DNA of 64,000 bases from Hetaerina americana (Eukaryota; Arthropoda; Insecta; Odonata; Calopterygidae), in the NCBI GenBank assembly GCA_022747635.1, contig JAKTNV010000166.1:370186-434185 (forward strand). Reading direction: 5' to 3'. This document shows positions 1-10,830 of this stretch, in pieces; within the stretch, counting starts at the first letter, position 1; each line of letters starts with the position of its first letter. The position numbers and the translations under genes were made by a program. The notes below the pieces were generated by a model. The model had not been told where the DNA came from, made no database searches, and worked only from the letters and a program-made list of their open reading frames with translations.

Positions 1-2
1 CG

Positions 3-475
3 GAATTCCTAAATTCACTTGATCCAGCTGGATTGCCACAACATCGCCTTATACTTAAAGTAGGATCTCCAATCATTTTATTGCGAAATTTAGATCCACC
101 AAAACTCTGCAATGGGACACGATTGTGTGTGACAAAATTGATGAAAAATATAATCCAGGCAGTCATTTTAACTCGAAAAGGAAAAGGGAAATAAATTTTA
201 TTCCACGGATACCTCTAATCCCAACTGATCTTCCCTTCAACTTTAAAAGATTATAGTTTCCAGTCCGGCTAGCTTTTTCAATTACCATTAATAAATCACA
301 GGGACAGTCTTTAAAGTTTTGTGGTGTTGATCTAAGATCGCCATGTTTTAGCCACGGGCAACTTTATGTTGCTTGCTCCAGAGTAGGTTCGCCTAAAAAT
401 TTATATATTCTTTCTCCTGGATATGAAACAAAAAATGTAGTTTATAAACAGGTGTTAAATAAAAAAGATTCTTAA
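3..475 (+). pseudogene. Helitron helicase, C-terminal remnant
   Basis: This is the C-terminal end of a Helitron Rep/helicase, the PIF1-type helicase that unwinds DNA during rolling-circle transposition. Frame 3 reads [19 protein letters not shown], then [20 protein letters not shown], both typical of the PIF1/Helitron family. After one frameshift near 190-195 it continues with FIPRIPLIPTDLPFNFKRL, then [19 protein letters not shown] and [19 protein letters not shown] (helicase motifs V and VI region). An in-frame TAG at 254-256 breaks it, and the family-typical stop is TAA at 473-475. The 5' part lies outside the window. It is non-functional as it stands. The Helitron terminus follows about 110 bp downstream. 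Confidence 0.93.
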
Positions 476-585
476 ATTTGTATGAAGTAGTGTATTATTG
501 TACTTTATAATTTGTTGTTTTTATTTATGTAGTATATTTATATTACTGTTTCTCCCTAACCCGTGCAAAGCCGGGTATTCAGCTA

Positions 586-586
<1 letters not shown>
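476..586 (+). mobile_element. Helitron 3' terminus with hairpin and CTAG end
   Basis: Downstream of the helicase stop an AT-rich stretch ends in a short hairpin (ACCCG at 559-563 pairing with CGGGT at 572-576), 10 bp before CTAG at 583-586. Helitrons end in CTRR preceded by a small hairpin and insert between A and T. Here the next base is T at 587, which begins a (TA)n tract, so the element sits inside a TA microsatellite. Confidence 0.88.
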
Positions 587-642
<56 letters not shown>

Positions 643-656
643 TATATACTATATAT
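587..656. repeat. (TA)n microsatellite
   Basis: A nearly pure TA dinucleotide run directly abuts the Helitron 3' end. Translated reading frames of alternating Tyr and Ile here are artefacts of the repeat. Confidence 0.97.
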
Positions 657-2340
657 GTGGGTCTTGTAATGTGTTATTATTAAGTTTGTTCAGGGCCTTG
701 GATCGAGGGACAGACGATCATTATAACAAAGACACTAACATTATCTCCCTCATTTACTCCCCCTCGAGGAGGGAGATTCCACGCAAGCGCACATCGAGAG
801 GAGCAGCCTTCGGGAGCCGAACAAACAAATCGGCGAAGCCTTCGACATTAACGCGCGCCCGTCCCCCGACATTCGGCCATTATTCTTCCGACGGAGGCAG
901 CCCTCCCGTGTTTCCCGGAATATTGAATGCCCTGCGAGTTATCCATTTGCTTTTTACGCTGGATTTTGAGCCGCCGTCCTCTGCCTATCGGCGTCAGTAT
1001 CCATCTGCTCGCCGAATCCCCCTCACGGCAACGGACACCAAGGAGTGGAAATATATGATCCCTATCACGTCCTGTTGCTGTTACCAGCATGGAAAAACAG
1101 CAATACGACCACTCGACAAATCTTACCGGGAAATTTCGGTTTCGACAAAGTCTGATTGAATGTCTACACTTGACTCTTTCCACTTCGACAGCGGGCCTAC
1201 CGATGCGTCAAGTAAGATACGCCGCACTTGGAGCACTCGCATTTTTGCAACCCTCTCAAGGAGTGCGTCGTCGCCAATCGAGGGCTTCCCTGGCTATCAT
1301 TCGAGCGGCGCTCTTTGTTATTATCCCCCCGAGCCCCATCATTCCCTCAGAGTCCTCGCTCGCCATTGCCAAGGACGAAAGGCCAAGCGAACATGACTCA
1401 TTATTGCCTCCTGCGGACATAAATGACGCGTATGGTTGGTTCCCGGCGCACAGAGAATACCCGGGGGTCGTACAGATATCGGCACGGGGAGCACAAGTCC
1501 GCGATTTCCGCGGAGATTCATTGGGCAACTTCATGGAGGAACTAACTACGTAAAACAATTAAGGATTGGTCTCAGACGGTGCCAGTCAGGCGTCGCCACG
1601 GAGACGAGGCCATGGCACGAGAGACTACGCCAACGGATCTAATTTCGGTGAAGTGATTTGAACCAATAAAATTTCTTCTTCCTCAAGCATCGATATGAAC
1701 GAACGGGGAAAGCCCCACTCCAATCAGAAGGCCTGGGCTGAGAAAAGCACGGGGAGCTGTGGCAACACAACTTTAAACGGATGTTCCATCAATCTTAGTC
1801 GAGAGACGATGACAAAAAGGGGATGATTCCAGACAGAGGGCAGTTGGCGGCGGGACAGCGCGCACTTCAATTAAAATGGACTCCCAAATCAACCTTCCCA
1901 TGTAAATAATTGGCCCTATCAAAACTCTGCATCGTTGCAGACGTTTCAGGCGATAGGAATACATTTTACGCGCTAGTCGTTTAATATTTAGTTGGAAGTC
2001 GAGTTCATTTCCAATGAATGTCATTTTCATCGATATCTGTTACTTAGCCATCACATCGCATGCGAAAGATTCGAGATGAAATTAATTAAGCTAGAATTAT
2101 GAAGTGTCACATTCTGCCTGTGACTACATCCTTAGCAATTGCCTCTCAACGCAACCTTCCACAATTAATTGAGCTGACATTTGATCGAAGGTGCATCAAA
2201 TCAAAGTCCACCTAAGGTAGATAATCCATTGGGACAAATTGCAATAATATTAATGCGAAACAATAATTCATTTTGACCTAATCATTAACCCAGGGTAGTT
2301 GACTATATAAATAACTCACGAGAAGTGAAGAGACGCTTCC
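657..2340. other. Unassigned: GC-rich island then AT-rich DNA
   Basis: Bases 670-1650 are CpG-rich with overlapping open frames on both strands (the longest about 160 codons). None matches a family I recognise, and overlapping frames on both strands are expected in GC-rich DNA lacking stops. Bases 1650-2340 are AT-rich with no element I can identify. Confidence 0.5.
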
Positions 2341-3877
2341 GGAGGGCGCTCCATGGTCATGGCTCGTATTATCTCTTTATGAAAACCTTTAGATATGAAT
2401 GTTAGCTGCCCTCTGATTGACATACTGTTTGTCGTTACATCTGAGGAATTCACACTCGGGCAGCCTCCTCTGGGCTGGCCCTCGCACCGCGGGCATCAGA
2501 CCGAATCCAATGGTCGTCCATTCGCTCCACAATTCCCGCCAGACTGCGCACGGAAGACGGCCACTCTCAACGCCACATTTCCATCGCTCGCGGTGAGCGG
2601 CACTCGGAAGGCAAGCGAAGGAGGTTCGCACCGCCCCCCTGCGGTGGTGCTAGCAAGAGCCGGGACGGGGGAAATAGCACGGCGCCGCGAATGCTTTGGC
2701 GAGGTCATGATTTCCGAAGGACCCGCTGCCCTCTCCCTCCGAAAAGTGGGAACCACCGAGCACCCTCGCTTGGCCGGAATCGACTCCGATTGAAGGTTAC
2801 GCAGGCCTCCGGGGGCGCAGGGGACGGAAACGGGCCCTCGAGAGGCCTAAAATGCGAGCAGGCCACGGCGGCATCCAGGCAGAGAGCAAAGGGGAGGTTG
2901 GGGAGAATCCTTTTTCCCGTGGGCCGCTTACCTCATCTTGGGGGAAAGGCATCGGATCCGCTCCCGGCGCAGACGCCATCGGTTCGTGCTTTCAAAAAAT
3001 CGACATTTTAAGTGGCTGTGCTACCGAAGGGATCTCACTGCGGTGGTTTATTTCCTCAGCTTCAACGCCGGCGCTCTGCGCACTCACACTGGCCTCAAGC
3101 ATTTGGACAGGCCGTTTAAAGTGAGAATATTATAAGGGTGTCATGGGCAAGGTTTAAACGGGGTGCGTCACCGGCCAACGAGGCTATTACACCTGCAGAC
3201 AGATTTATGCTTCCAGATGACCATGCAATACAGTATGAGAGCCAAGGGTTAATGCTAATTGTATGTTCTTTAAGGATAAGTTAGACAAAAGTGTCGTGAT
3301 GATCAATTACAAGTAAAGCAAATGAACCAGATCCTCGAGATGCAGTATAGTCGAGTTAAATGTCAAGTGAAGAGCAAGTTGAAGAAGATGCGAATTATTG
3401 TTAGCCGGCACGACACGTAAAGATGCAAGGAGAATATTAATCTCCAATGAGTTTGATGCGGGACGTAGGGTCATACAGAGCAAAAACCTGGCGTTGGATA
3501 GACTTGCGAGGGGAAAAATGAAGACGGCATGCTTGAGAGAGAAAGAGAGAGAGAGAAGGGGACCAACGACGAAGGTTTACGCCTATTATGTGTGCAAAGA
3601 GAGCGAATAAAGGATGGTCGGGAAAATGGGGAGAAGGGACCTTGAGAGAGATGTGGAGTGGGGTGATGATCAGGCCGCCTCCGAGGCAGTCCTGCGCGGC
3701 TAGAATTATTCCTACTCTGCGACATCGATCAGCTCGAATGATTCATATTTATCAAGTAACTTAAGTCGTGAATACCATTTTCGTCTTTCCATAGTCTCTC
3801 AGTCCGAAATATCTAACAAGATGGTGGCGCCATCTGCCGGAGAAGGTCTGTCCCAAACATTCAGGACAGGTCGACTG
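2341..3877. other. Unassigned: GC-rich island and flanks
   Basis: Bases 2380-3120 are GC-rich without a convincing gene. 3398-3610 is purine-rich with a short (GA)n at about 3537-3557. I see no transposon signature before the hairpin at 3878. Confidence 0.45.
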
Positions 3878-3919
3878 AGGTCGAAGGGTGTCCCGAACAT
3901 TCAGGACACCCTTCGACCT
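3878..3919. repeat. Hairpin with 16-bp perfect arms
   Basis: The arm AGGTCGAAGGGTGTCC at 3878-3893 is the exact reverse complement of 3904-3919, with a 10-base loop. A related smaller inverted repeat (CTGTCC / GGACAG) lies at 3848-3869 with nearly the same loop. It sits just upstream of the transposase remnant and may derive from a scrambled part of that mariner. Confidence 0.75.
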
Positions 3920-3944
3920 CAAAAAGTGACGAAAGCCTTGCAAG

Positions 3945-4363
3945 AGTGAAAGCTGTATTGGACAGGGATCGCATATTAAGTGTTCTTATGGTATCTGATG
4001 AACTTCACATCCCTAAGAATAATTTGCATCGACTTGTGACCGAAAACATGGGCATGAGAAAGGGGAGTGAGAAGTCGGCGCCGCGAGTGCTCTCGGACGA
4101 AGAGCAAAAGGAAACTCGCACGCGGATCTACCAAGAGCTTCTCGAGCATGCCTCAGCCACCCTACAGCCCTGACGTTGCCCCACCAGACTTCTTCCTCTT
4201 CCCCCGCCTCCAATCTGTGCTGAAAGGACGTCACCACGGCTCGATGGCAAGCGTTACAACGGGACTTGGTGGGCGAGGGAGTTTAGTAGCATTCCTGACG
4301 CCGCCATGCAGAAGGCGTCGGAGGCGTGATAAACCCGCTGGGAGCTGTGCGTGGATGCACTAG
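3945..4363 (+). pseudogene. Mariner transposase remnant, internally deleted
   Basis: The first part reads RVKAVLDRDRILSVLMVSDE, then LHIPKNNLHRLVTENMGMRK and PRVLSDEEQKETRTRIYQEL. This is the second helix-turn-helix and linker of a mariner transposase. After a frame change near 4148 it continues PQPPYSPDVAPPDFFLFPRL, the conserved block carrying the third catalytic aspartate. The stretch between, which should hold the first two catalytic acidic residues, is missing, so the copy is dead. The C-terminal region continues in broken frames (ELCVDA, then SYLRDL) to about 4390. A likely terminal-repeat end, CTACAACTTTGGGGACCGAC, lies near 4437-4457. The 5' terminal repeat was not found. Confidence 0.85.
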
Positions 4364-4462
4364 GGTGCAGCTACTTAAGAGACTTACGAATGGATGTGTC
4401 AATTCTGGCAATAATATTTTTTAAATCGCCTCAGTCCTACAACTTTGGGGACCGACATTGCT

Positions 4463-5795
4463 TATACCGATCACTGAATAAACGGACATACATCATTCGC
4501 CCGCTCAATTCCTAATTTAGTCGCCCAGAGTTGCAAAGATTTCGCATTATTGGATTGCTCGCCACTTAAGCCTGGTGCGGCGTGGAAGGCACCCTCGGCT
4601 GGAAGGGGGGGGGCACGCACCACGAAAGAACAATCGGGAGTTCCATCAATGGGAGGAAACAACGTCCACGACGTGGAGCATCGACGGGGCCCCCGGGGCC
4701 CTCGTGGGTCCCGCGGGGGACGGCCGCGCCTCACCCCCGCCATTATTTGCAGAAACATTCATTTTTTCTCTTGCAATCGGAAGACTCATTCCGAGACTGC
4801 ATCAGGGCCGATGAAACTCTGCATCGCGTCCTTCCTGCACGGGGCCGGTGCCACTCAAAGGACGTCAACACCCTCAACACATTGATAAAGAATTCCTAAC
4901 GACCAATGTGACCAATTTGAACGCCGAATGGAAGCCTTTAACGCTTTGAATTTTCGGCAATGGGATGTTGGTGCGGTGATCGATTCATGGGTTCTCGAGA
5001 GGAGGCACTCCTTCAATCTTTGCGTCGATTGCCCTTCAAAGCGTGCACCACGTAGTGCGGACCGACGGCTCTGGACGGAAAAGAGGAAAGGGGAGCGGAA
5101 GGACAATTCGGACGGCTAGAAAATCCAAACGGCCGCAGTGGAGGGTGGACGATGATTTCCCGGCTGCGAGAATAATTGGATGCAATCGCCGAGGCGCCCT
5201 CGTAATTAAGCGGGAGCAATTAGCATCAGCGGGGAGGGAGGGTGGCGGGGAACGGCGCAGAGCACTTCAGCACGCGGGGAGGGGTAGGGCACGGCAGCGG
5301 GGAAATTCAATGCGGACTCGCGCATTCGAACAACCGCGGAGGGAGAACGCTGTCTTTCACGAAAGATTCACCGACCATATTTCCACCGAATCATTTATAA
5401 TAGCAATAAAACATTTTCTTTGTCACACGCAAGAATGTGCATCTCATTATATACCACACCTATAGCCAAATTATGAACCGTTTTAACGGAGTATAGTAAA
5501 GAATAAAACCTCTTTTCTTGTAACACATAAAAAATGCATTCCTTACGGAAAATGAAGCAGCTCAAATACTGTGCCGCTGACGACTGACAGTGCTGTCAGG
5601 AGACGCAGTCTTAAAAAAATAAAAAGAAATATACTCTTTCCCGGCATAATGCCCTAAAGACTCCATTTGCCGATAATAGCCACGGAAGCCTGCACTCAAA
5701 CACGCAAAAGGGATACCAAAGACATCCATTCCTCTCCTTTGGAAGCGGATAACGAGAAGGAAAGAGTCCGGACTTCTTTGCATCAATTTCATGCG
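4463..5795. other. Unassigned: GC-rich island and AT-rich flank
   Basis: 4550-5340 is GC-rich, with runs such as GGGGCCCCCGGGGCCC near 4686 and overlapping open frames on both strands. 5380-5795 is AT-rich. I recognise no protein family here. Confidence 0.45.
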
Positions 5796-5821
5796 TTTTG
5801 ACAGCCACAAACCAACAAACT

Positions 5822-5914
5822 TTGACAGCAACAAACAATATAAGAACACATAAAAAGATCATTCACATATTATTTCTTAATCATTTCGACGGAATTCAGC
5901 TCCGTCTTCATCGG
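5822..5914 (-). mobile_element. Penelope-type 3' tail with hammerhead-like core (copy a)
   Basis: Read on the minus strand: CCGATGAAGACGGAGCTGAA, then TTCCGTCGAAATGATTAAG, then GTGAATGATCTTTTTATGTG. It is the same module as the palindromic copy at 58.8-59.1 kb, with only scattered differences. GACGGA and TCCGTC form a helix flanked by GATGA and GAAA, the layout of a hammerhead core. A short piece of a second, inverted copy (TTTTCCGATGAAGAT) follows at 5941-5955. On its far side TTTGACAGC(C/A)ACAAACnAACAA is tandemly repeated at 5797-5839. Confidence 0.75.
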
Positions 5915-5957
5915 AAGAAATAGAAGTGATTTCTTCTATATTTTCCGATGAAGATAA

Positions 5958-6335
5958 TTAAAACATTATTTATCTTTTGTCATGCAAACACTGCACTTCA
6001 TTTTACATGGGCGAATGCATTACCCCCTTATCTATTCGAATGAACAATCACCGGTACTCCTTCAATTCTGCCTCACTCTCTACTCTTCTTATCCCTTCAC
6101 GCGCCAATTCCCACAACCTTTCATTCGACCAGTGACCACTTAGCATCCTAGAATCCCTACCCGATTCAGCCACCAATATAAAGGTGAGAACTCGAGAATC
6201 CGCCTAAATATTAGCTTTCCGATCTTTCAAAATTCCCACCCTTAACCGACATCTTTAATTTACCTCCCAGCATTCCCTGCACCACCCCTTTAATTTCCCT
6301 CCCCAACCATACCCCTTTCCCCTCTCCAGCATATT
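5958..6335. other. Unassigned AT/CT-rich spacer
   Basis: Pyrimidine-rich, low-complexity DNA with no recognised gene or element. Confidence 0.4.
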
Positions 6336-6486
6336 TTCAGTCTTACTTGAGGAAGGCCTCGGAGAAGGCCGAAAGCTTAAAAAAGTTACCATGTTAGTGT
6401 CCTTTTAAGTGTTACCATTTTATTTGTGTGCTAATGTGCCGTCCCAATATTATACTGCTAGTGTGAGTAATACCGTATAATCGAGA

Positions 6487-6487
<1 letters not shown>
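6336..6487 (+). mobile_element. Penelope-type 3' tail (copy a')
   Basis: The sequence TTCAGTC...TTGAGGAAGGCCTCGGAGAA, then GGCCGAAAGC, then TAGTGTCCTTTTAAGTGTTA aligns along its whole length of about 150 bp with 58249-58401. GGCC...GGCC can form a helix closed by GAAA, as in a hammerhead core. The first core base is T where a canonical ribozyme has C, so activity is doubtful. The copy runs straight into (TA)n at 6488. Confidence 0.8.
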
Positions 6488-6550
<63 letters not shown>

Positions 6551-6553
6551 GAT

Positions 6554-6597
<44 letters not shown>
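6488..6597. repeat. (TA)n tract, interrupted
   Basis: Two TA runs are separated by TCTCGATTTCTG at about 6547-6558. The GATTTCTG resembles the TTTCTG that ends SINE1 copies just before their TA tails. The tract separates a Penelope tail on its left from a SINE1 head on its right. Confidence 0.95.
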
Positions 6598-6599
<2 letters not shown>

Positions 6600-6767
6600 T
6601 CGACAGCTCAAGTGGTTAAGAGCATCCGCCCGGCAATTGGAAAGATCCGAGGTTCGAGTCCCGGTAAAGGAAATATTTTTACTCTCGTGATCCGTTCGAT
6701 TCCGCCTTCCCCACCTCTATTGTGTTCGTCCTTTATATGTGTCCCTATCCCTTTTCCTTAAATCTGT

Positions 6768-6772
<5 letters not shown>
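6598..6772 (+). mobile_element. SINE1, full-length copy with tRNA-like head
   Basis: The first 67 bases resemble a tRNA: CAGCTCAAGTGG at 6604-6615 fits the polymerase III A box and GGTTCGAGTCC at 6651-6661 fits the B box. A body of about 105 bp follows (ATATTTTTACTCTCGTGATC ... CCTTCCCCACCTCTATTGTG) and ends in CTGTTTCTG, then (TA)n. A second full copy lies inverted at 6968-7143, with further copies at 6807, 7387, 44338 and 59558. This is the structure of a tRNA-derived SINE, not a functional tRNA gene. Confidence 0.9.

Positions 6773-6806
<34 letters not shown>
6773..6806. repeat. (TA)n between two SINE1 tails
   Basis: A pure TA run shared by two SINE1 copies lying tail to tail. Confidence 0.95.
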
Positions 6807-6811
<5 letters not shown>

Positions 6812-6913
6812 ACAGATATAAGGAAAAGGGATAGGGACACATACTATATAAAGGATGAACACAATAGAGGTGGGGAAGGCGGAATCGAACGGATCACAAG
6901 AGTAAAAATATTT

Positions 6914-6916
<3 letters not shown>
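6807..6916 (-). mobile_element. SINE1 body lacking its tRNA head
   Basis: The reverse complement of the SINE1 body. It starts CAGAAACAGATATAAGG and stops at TATTTCCT, where the tRNA head should begin; (TA)n starts there instead. It carries a small insertion (ACTATATAAAGGATG) relative to the copy at 6968. With the plus-strand copy at 6598 it makes a large inverted repeat around a TA core. Confidence 0.9.

Positions 6917-6967
<51 letters not shown>
6917..6967. repeat. (TA)n between SINE1 copies
   Basis: A pure TA dinucleotide run of about 50 bp. Confidence 0.95.
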
Positions 6968-6972
<5 letters not shown>

Positions 6973-7143
6973 ACAGATATAAGGAAAAGGGATAGGGACA
7001 CATATAAAGGACGAACACAATAGAGGTGGGGAAGGCGGAATCGAACGGATCACAAGAGTAAAAATATTTCCTTGAACGGGACTCGAACCTCGGATCTTTC
7101 CACTTGCCGGGCGGATGCTCTTAACCGCTTGAGCTATCGAGGA
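6968..7143 (-). mobile_element. SINE1, second full-length copy
   Basis: Reverse orientation. The tRNA-like head is at 7076-7143 with B box GGTTCGAGTCC and A box TAGCTCAAGCGG on the minus strand. The body is almost identical to the copy at 6598, and the 3' end abuts (TA)n. The near identity of the copies suggests recent activity or local duplication. Confidence 0.9.
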
Positions 7144-7355
7144 TAGTCAATTTACCCTGAGATCCGTGGGTCTAATATGTCGCCAAGCGCCCCAATACTT
7201 AAGCCAAGAGATGGCGTCAGGGGACTGTTTCACCCACCAAAGGAGAAATAGACAATACACAAGAGGAAAGGACAGTGGTTTAGAATTCATACAACATCAT
7301 ACAGGAAAGGAACAGTGCGTTTCGTGGCACGCATAGCCAGAAGAAAGAGATGAGT

Positions 7356-7508
7356 CACATTGGCCAAATACACATTCAATACACACTCTATTATGTTCGT
7401 CCTTTATATGTGTCCCTATCCCTTTTCCTTATATCTGTTTCTGTATATATGAGTATTTATTCGCCGTTTGGCGGGATTTCGTGTTTGAATGTGTATTTGG
7501 CCAATGTG
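7356..7508. repeat. 28-bp inverted repeat flanking a SINE1 tail
   Basis: CACATTGGCCAAATACACAT at 7356-7375, continuing TCAATACAC to 7384, is matched by the reverse complement of 7481-7508 with one or two differences. The SINE1 3' piece at 7387-7446 lies between the arms. Confidence 0.85.
7387..7446 (+). mobile_element. SINE1 3' fragment
   Basis: TATTATGTTCGTCCTTTATA and the following bases up to CTGTTTCTG match the last 60 bp of SINE1, ending in a short TATATAT. The head and the upstream body are absent. Confidence 0.85.
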
Positions 7509-8169
7509 GCAAGCAAGCATTCAATGTTTTGAAAAGGAAGGAATACAAACAGGCGGTAGAGGAAATCATGGACGATGGTAAAGAGCTAAGTAATATCAAA
7601 GAAAAATGGGAATGTATCAAGAAAGGGCTGTCTAAAGCCGCAAAAGACACTATTGGAACCGTTAACGCTAAAAGGACTAGGAAACCATGGATCACGGATG
7701 AGATGATTACAAAGATGGATGAGCGGCGAAAATGGAAGAAAGTAAATGCAGAATTAGGCAAAATGAAGTACAAAGAATTGAACAATAAATTGCGGCGGGC
7801 TATAAATAAAGCAAAAGAAGCATGGTGGAAGACGCAGTGCGAGGATATGGAAAGTCTGCATAGGAAGGGTGAAATCGGTGCGCTGTACAGCAAAGTTAAA
7901 TATCTTTATCGGGAAGTGAGAAAGGAAGATCTATGCTAACAGTTGGAGATAAGGCGGGTAAGGTAATAGTTGACGAAGGAAATATCCAAGAGAGATGGAA
8001 GGAGTATATAGAAGAACTGTATAGTAAAGAACTTAGACCAAGAAAGTTAGACATTGAAAAAGAATATGATGTAGGGGAAGATAGCTTAGGTTCAGCCATA
8101 CTAGACGATGACATAGAATGGGCATTAAAGGAGATGAAACTAAATAAGGCCGTGGGGGTGGATAACATT

Positions 8170-8172
<3 letters not shown>
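7505..8172 (+). pseudogene. RTE-like LINE fragment (linker region)
   Basis: Matches the near-intact copy at 54872-58227 from about 56105 to 56752, the region between endonuclease and reverse transcriptase. It reads RKEYKQAVEEIMDDGKELS, then RKPWITDEMITKMDERRKWK and GEIGALYSKVK. A frameshift near 7905-7930 moves the rest into the frame reading ERWKEYIEELYSKELRP and LNKAVGVDNIP. It is truncated at both ends. The 3' break falls exactly where (TA)n begins, so the end is a truncation at the microsatellite and not the true LINE tail. Confidence 0.9.

Positions 8173-8237
<65 letters not shown>
8173..8237. repeat. (TA)n microsatellite
   Basis: A pure TA run replacing the 3' half of the RTE fragment. 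Confidence 0.96.
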
Positions 8238-8239
<2 letters not shown>

Positions 8240-10170
8240 AGTTCGATAATGATGCAGATGCAACTCGATAACCAACCACTCCCTGCCACATACCCTCACA
8301 GAGACTCGCTAGGTATCATATTGATGTACATACTATAGGTATGAGGATTATTTTTCCCGACAATGATATAACTCCATTCGGTTAAATGTCAAACTAGATA
8401 TCCGCTTTGAAGTCAAGGCTCTTAGATTATTATTATAATTACCCGTGATCTATCGGCAAGGGTGGGTAAGGGATGGGCAAAAGAAACGAGTGTCTATTCC
8501 CTAGCCTCTCATTTCGAAATACAACCCGACAGCAAACCTTTCAATGGACCCATCTTCAATTCTCACACAACAACATGAGCACATAAAAATTATTTCTGAC
8601 GATTGAAAAAAACAGACCCAGGGATGTACACATCTTGAAAGAAAACATACGTTAAATGATAACCGTACTGTCTAGAAGTTTGTGAAAGGGATCGATGAAG
8701 ACGCACACGTTAGCTCGGCCTGGGCAATTCCCAGTGAAGGGTTAAGCAGCTGCAACCTTCCGTTACAGGGCTTCAAAAATGTTCATTAAAGTTCTTTAAA
8801 AAATTATATAAACGTTCAACACGATCCTCAATCTCTGATAAGACAATACCAAGTTCAAAGCAATCAATTCCGTTGACATGTTGGCAGCCATTGTGTTTCG
8901 ATGAGCGGGCGACACCTACACGCGATCTTGGTCCATTCACTACGGCTCACTCGAGTGTCCAGGGGCGGAGGGAGAGAAAAGCCATCGGTGGAACCACGGA
9001 GAGAGAATCTGAGAGGGGCCGGGCTGGCGGAAGGGGACCAGACACAATCTCAAGGACGGACTTCAATGCGAAATTCAACGCTCCAAGCGGGGGAACCTGG
9101 AAATTCCGAAATTTCATGAACTTAAGGAGTAAAACGTCTCGTGTTGGGGTGGGGACCGGAGGCAAGTGAAGAGCCATCCTCCCTGCTTCAATTATTGCGG
9201 TGGACCAGAATAAAAGATTGAGAGCAGGATCACCTTTCGTCGGGCATGAAGCGACTATGCGAGCGCAAGAAAACCTTGGCCAATGATTTTCACTGGCAAG
9301 CACCCGGTGATGGTGCACGGAAGGCCATGAGAGTTGAAGAAGTGGGAGGGAGATGGGGGTGGGACAAGCGGTCATTTCGAGAGCTGAAGGCGGTCAGCGG
9401 ACGAAAGGAGCGTGACGCCCTGTGCTCCCAATGAGGGGGGAATACGAAGGAAAGGGGGGGCGGGGGGGGATTGCCGGGGGAAGGGAGTAACCGGCGTGTT
9501 ATGCATGAGCACAATGGTTAAGTGAATGGCGCTGAGAACTGTAATCGATTAAGGATTCGAATCAGTGTAGCCACGCTGCCCAGAAACCGTTGTTCTGCCA
9601 AGGGAGTTGCTCTTTGCCACGTATTTGTAAACAGTCCGCCGGCATTCTACCTCGCTCCCCGCTTCGAGCCCCGGCCGCATCGTAATGTTCTCGTGAACAC
9701 ATACTATTCCACCAAATAGTTCGTCCACAGAAAGAACAACAGAGGAATAAATAAATGAGTAATTAAATTCATCAACCACGTCTCTCCGAAGATCGGCGAG
9801 AAATGATTTCCATCGGTTGACCGGGCCCGGGGTGGGGGAGGAACAGAATTACTTAATAAAGATGTTGGAACGGGGAGTGAATCGATGGGGGAATGGTGGC
9901 ATCGGCGGACTTAGTTGGGGAACAAGGAATAGTCATGGACCGCGGGGGAGGAGAAGGTGTTCCATGGGAGAGGTTTCGGGATACGGAGGCCTCCCACCGA
10001 AATCAATAAAGGGGGGAGGCGAGGGAGGGAAGGGGTGCTGGGGGTTGAAACGGGGCTTTATCTCAAAGAGGGGGAGGAGCAACACCCGTGCAGTGAGCGC
10101 CCATATCTCCCTGTCGCCGCAGACACACACATCTCCCCGCCACAAGTCCACGACGTCCTCGAGATTTCTT
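8238..10170. other. Unassigned, with GC-rich island and G runs
   Basis: 8240-8870 is AT-rich. A short stretch at 8441-8475 (CCCGTGATCTATCGGCAAGG) resembles 25187-25206. 8870-9520 and 9810-10170 are GC-rich, with G7-C-G8 at about 9454-9469. No gene family is recognisable in the overlapping open frames. Confidence 0.45.
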
Positions 10171-10221
10171 TCATCTACATCTACATAATACCCCGCAAGC
10201 CGCTGCAAGGGCGTGTGGCGG
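10171..10221 (+). repeat. Interspersed repeat core (CATCTACATAATACCCCGC)
   Basis: The stretch from TCATCTACATCTACATAATA through CCCCGCAAGCCGC to GGCGTGTGGCGG recurs almost identically on the minus strand at 35868-35921, while the flanks differ. It is therefore a dispersed repeat with a CATCTA-type simple repeat at one end. I do not assign it to an element class. Confidence 0.75.
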
Positions 10222-10526
10222 CTTTCAAGTCATCCTCCCAATTTCCCCAGCTGCATCTACAAGGCTTGCTTAAAAAGTATCGGTTACAAATTTTCCGTGA
10301 TGTGTGCGTGAAGTGCGTGAAGAATTAAGACCGTCTGTTCATGGATCGCATGATCACAGGTATCGTATTGTCTTTGACAGGACAGGGACTGTGCACACAC
10401 CATTACCACTGAAACTTTGCTGATGCGAAATATCTGCACATAACTCGTCCTCCCGAAGGTCTTTGGACGGACGAACAAGAGAGCAGAGTCGAGAGTGTCT
10501 GCTTGAGAAGAAGACCTTCTGGAACG
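10222..10526. other. Unassigned spacer
   Basis: Mixed composition with no feature identified. Confidence 0.4.
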
Positions 10527-10830
10527 GTATCGTGACGATTGCCCCAACCCGCATACAATCCCGACTTGGCACAAGCAGACTATTTCGTATCCCTAAATGG
10601 TGAAATCCTCCCTCATAGGTCACCACCCTGGGACCCCAAGTGCCACCAAAGAGGCCTGCATGCGTACCCACCCTTGAGGACCTTCCATCTGCCAGGGAGC
10701 CTTCGAGTCGTGGAGAAGCCGCAAAAGGGCAAAAGTGCGTGTCGGCGCTCTCAAGGGATGCACTGCACGGAGGCGTTGCACGAGCAATACCTGAGATAAA
10801 TATATTTTTCCAAAAAATCTTTTCCCGATA
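10527..10830 (+). pseudogene. Mariner transposase C-terminal remnant
   Basis: Fragments in two or three frames match the C-terminus of mariner transposases: QPAYNPDLAQADYF (the third aspartate block), then GTPSATKEACMRT, then GAFESWRS, then KGKSACRRSQGMHCTEALHE, which fits the family ending K-C-V-S-A-x-G-x-H. Several indels separate them. The upstream catalytic domain is absent. It is a different lineage from the mariner copies at 13.1 and 36.1 kb. Confidence 0.75.

Noticed and set aside
6722..7053. Frames encoding long Tyr-Ile repeats
   Set aside because: Pure translation of (TA)n tracts and SINE1 bodies; the same pattern occurs at every TA tract in the window.
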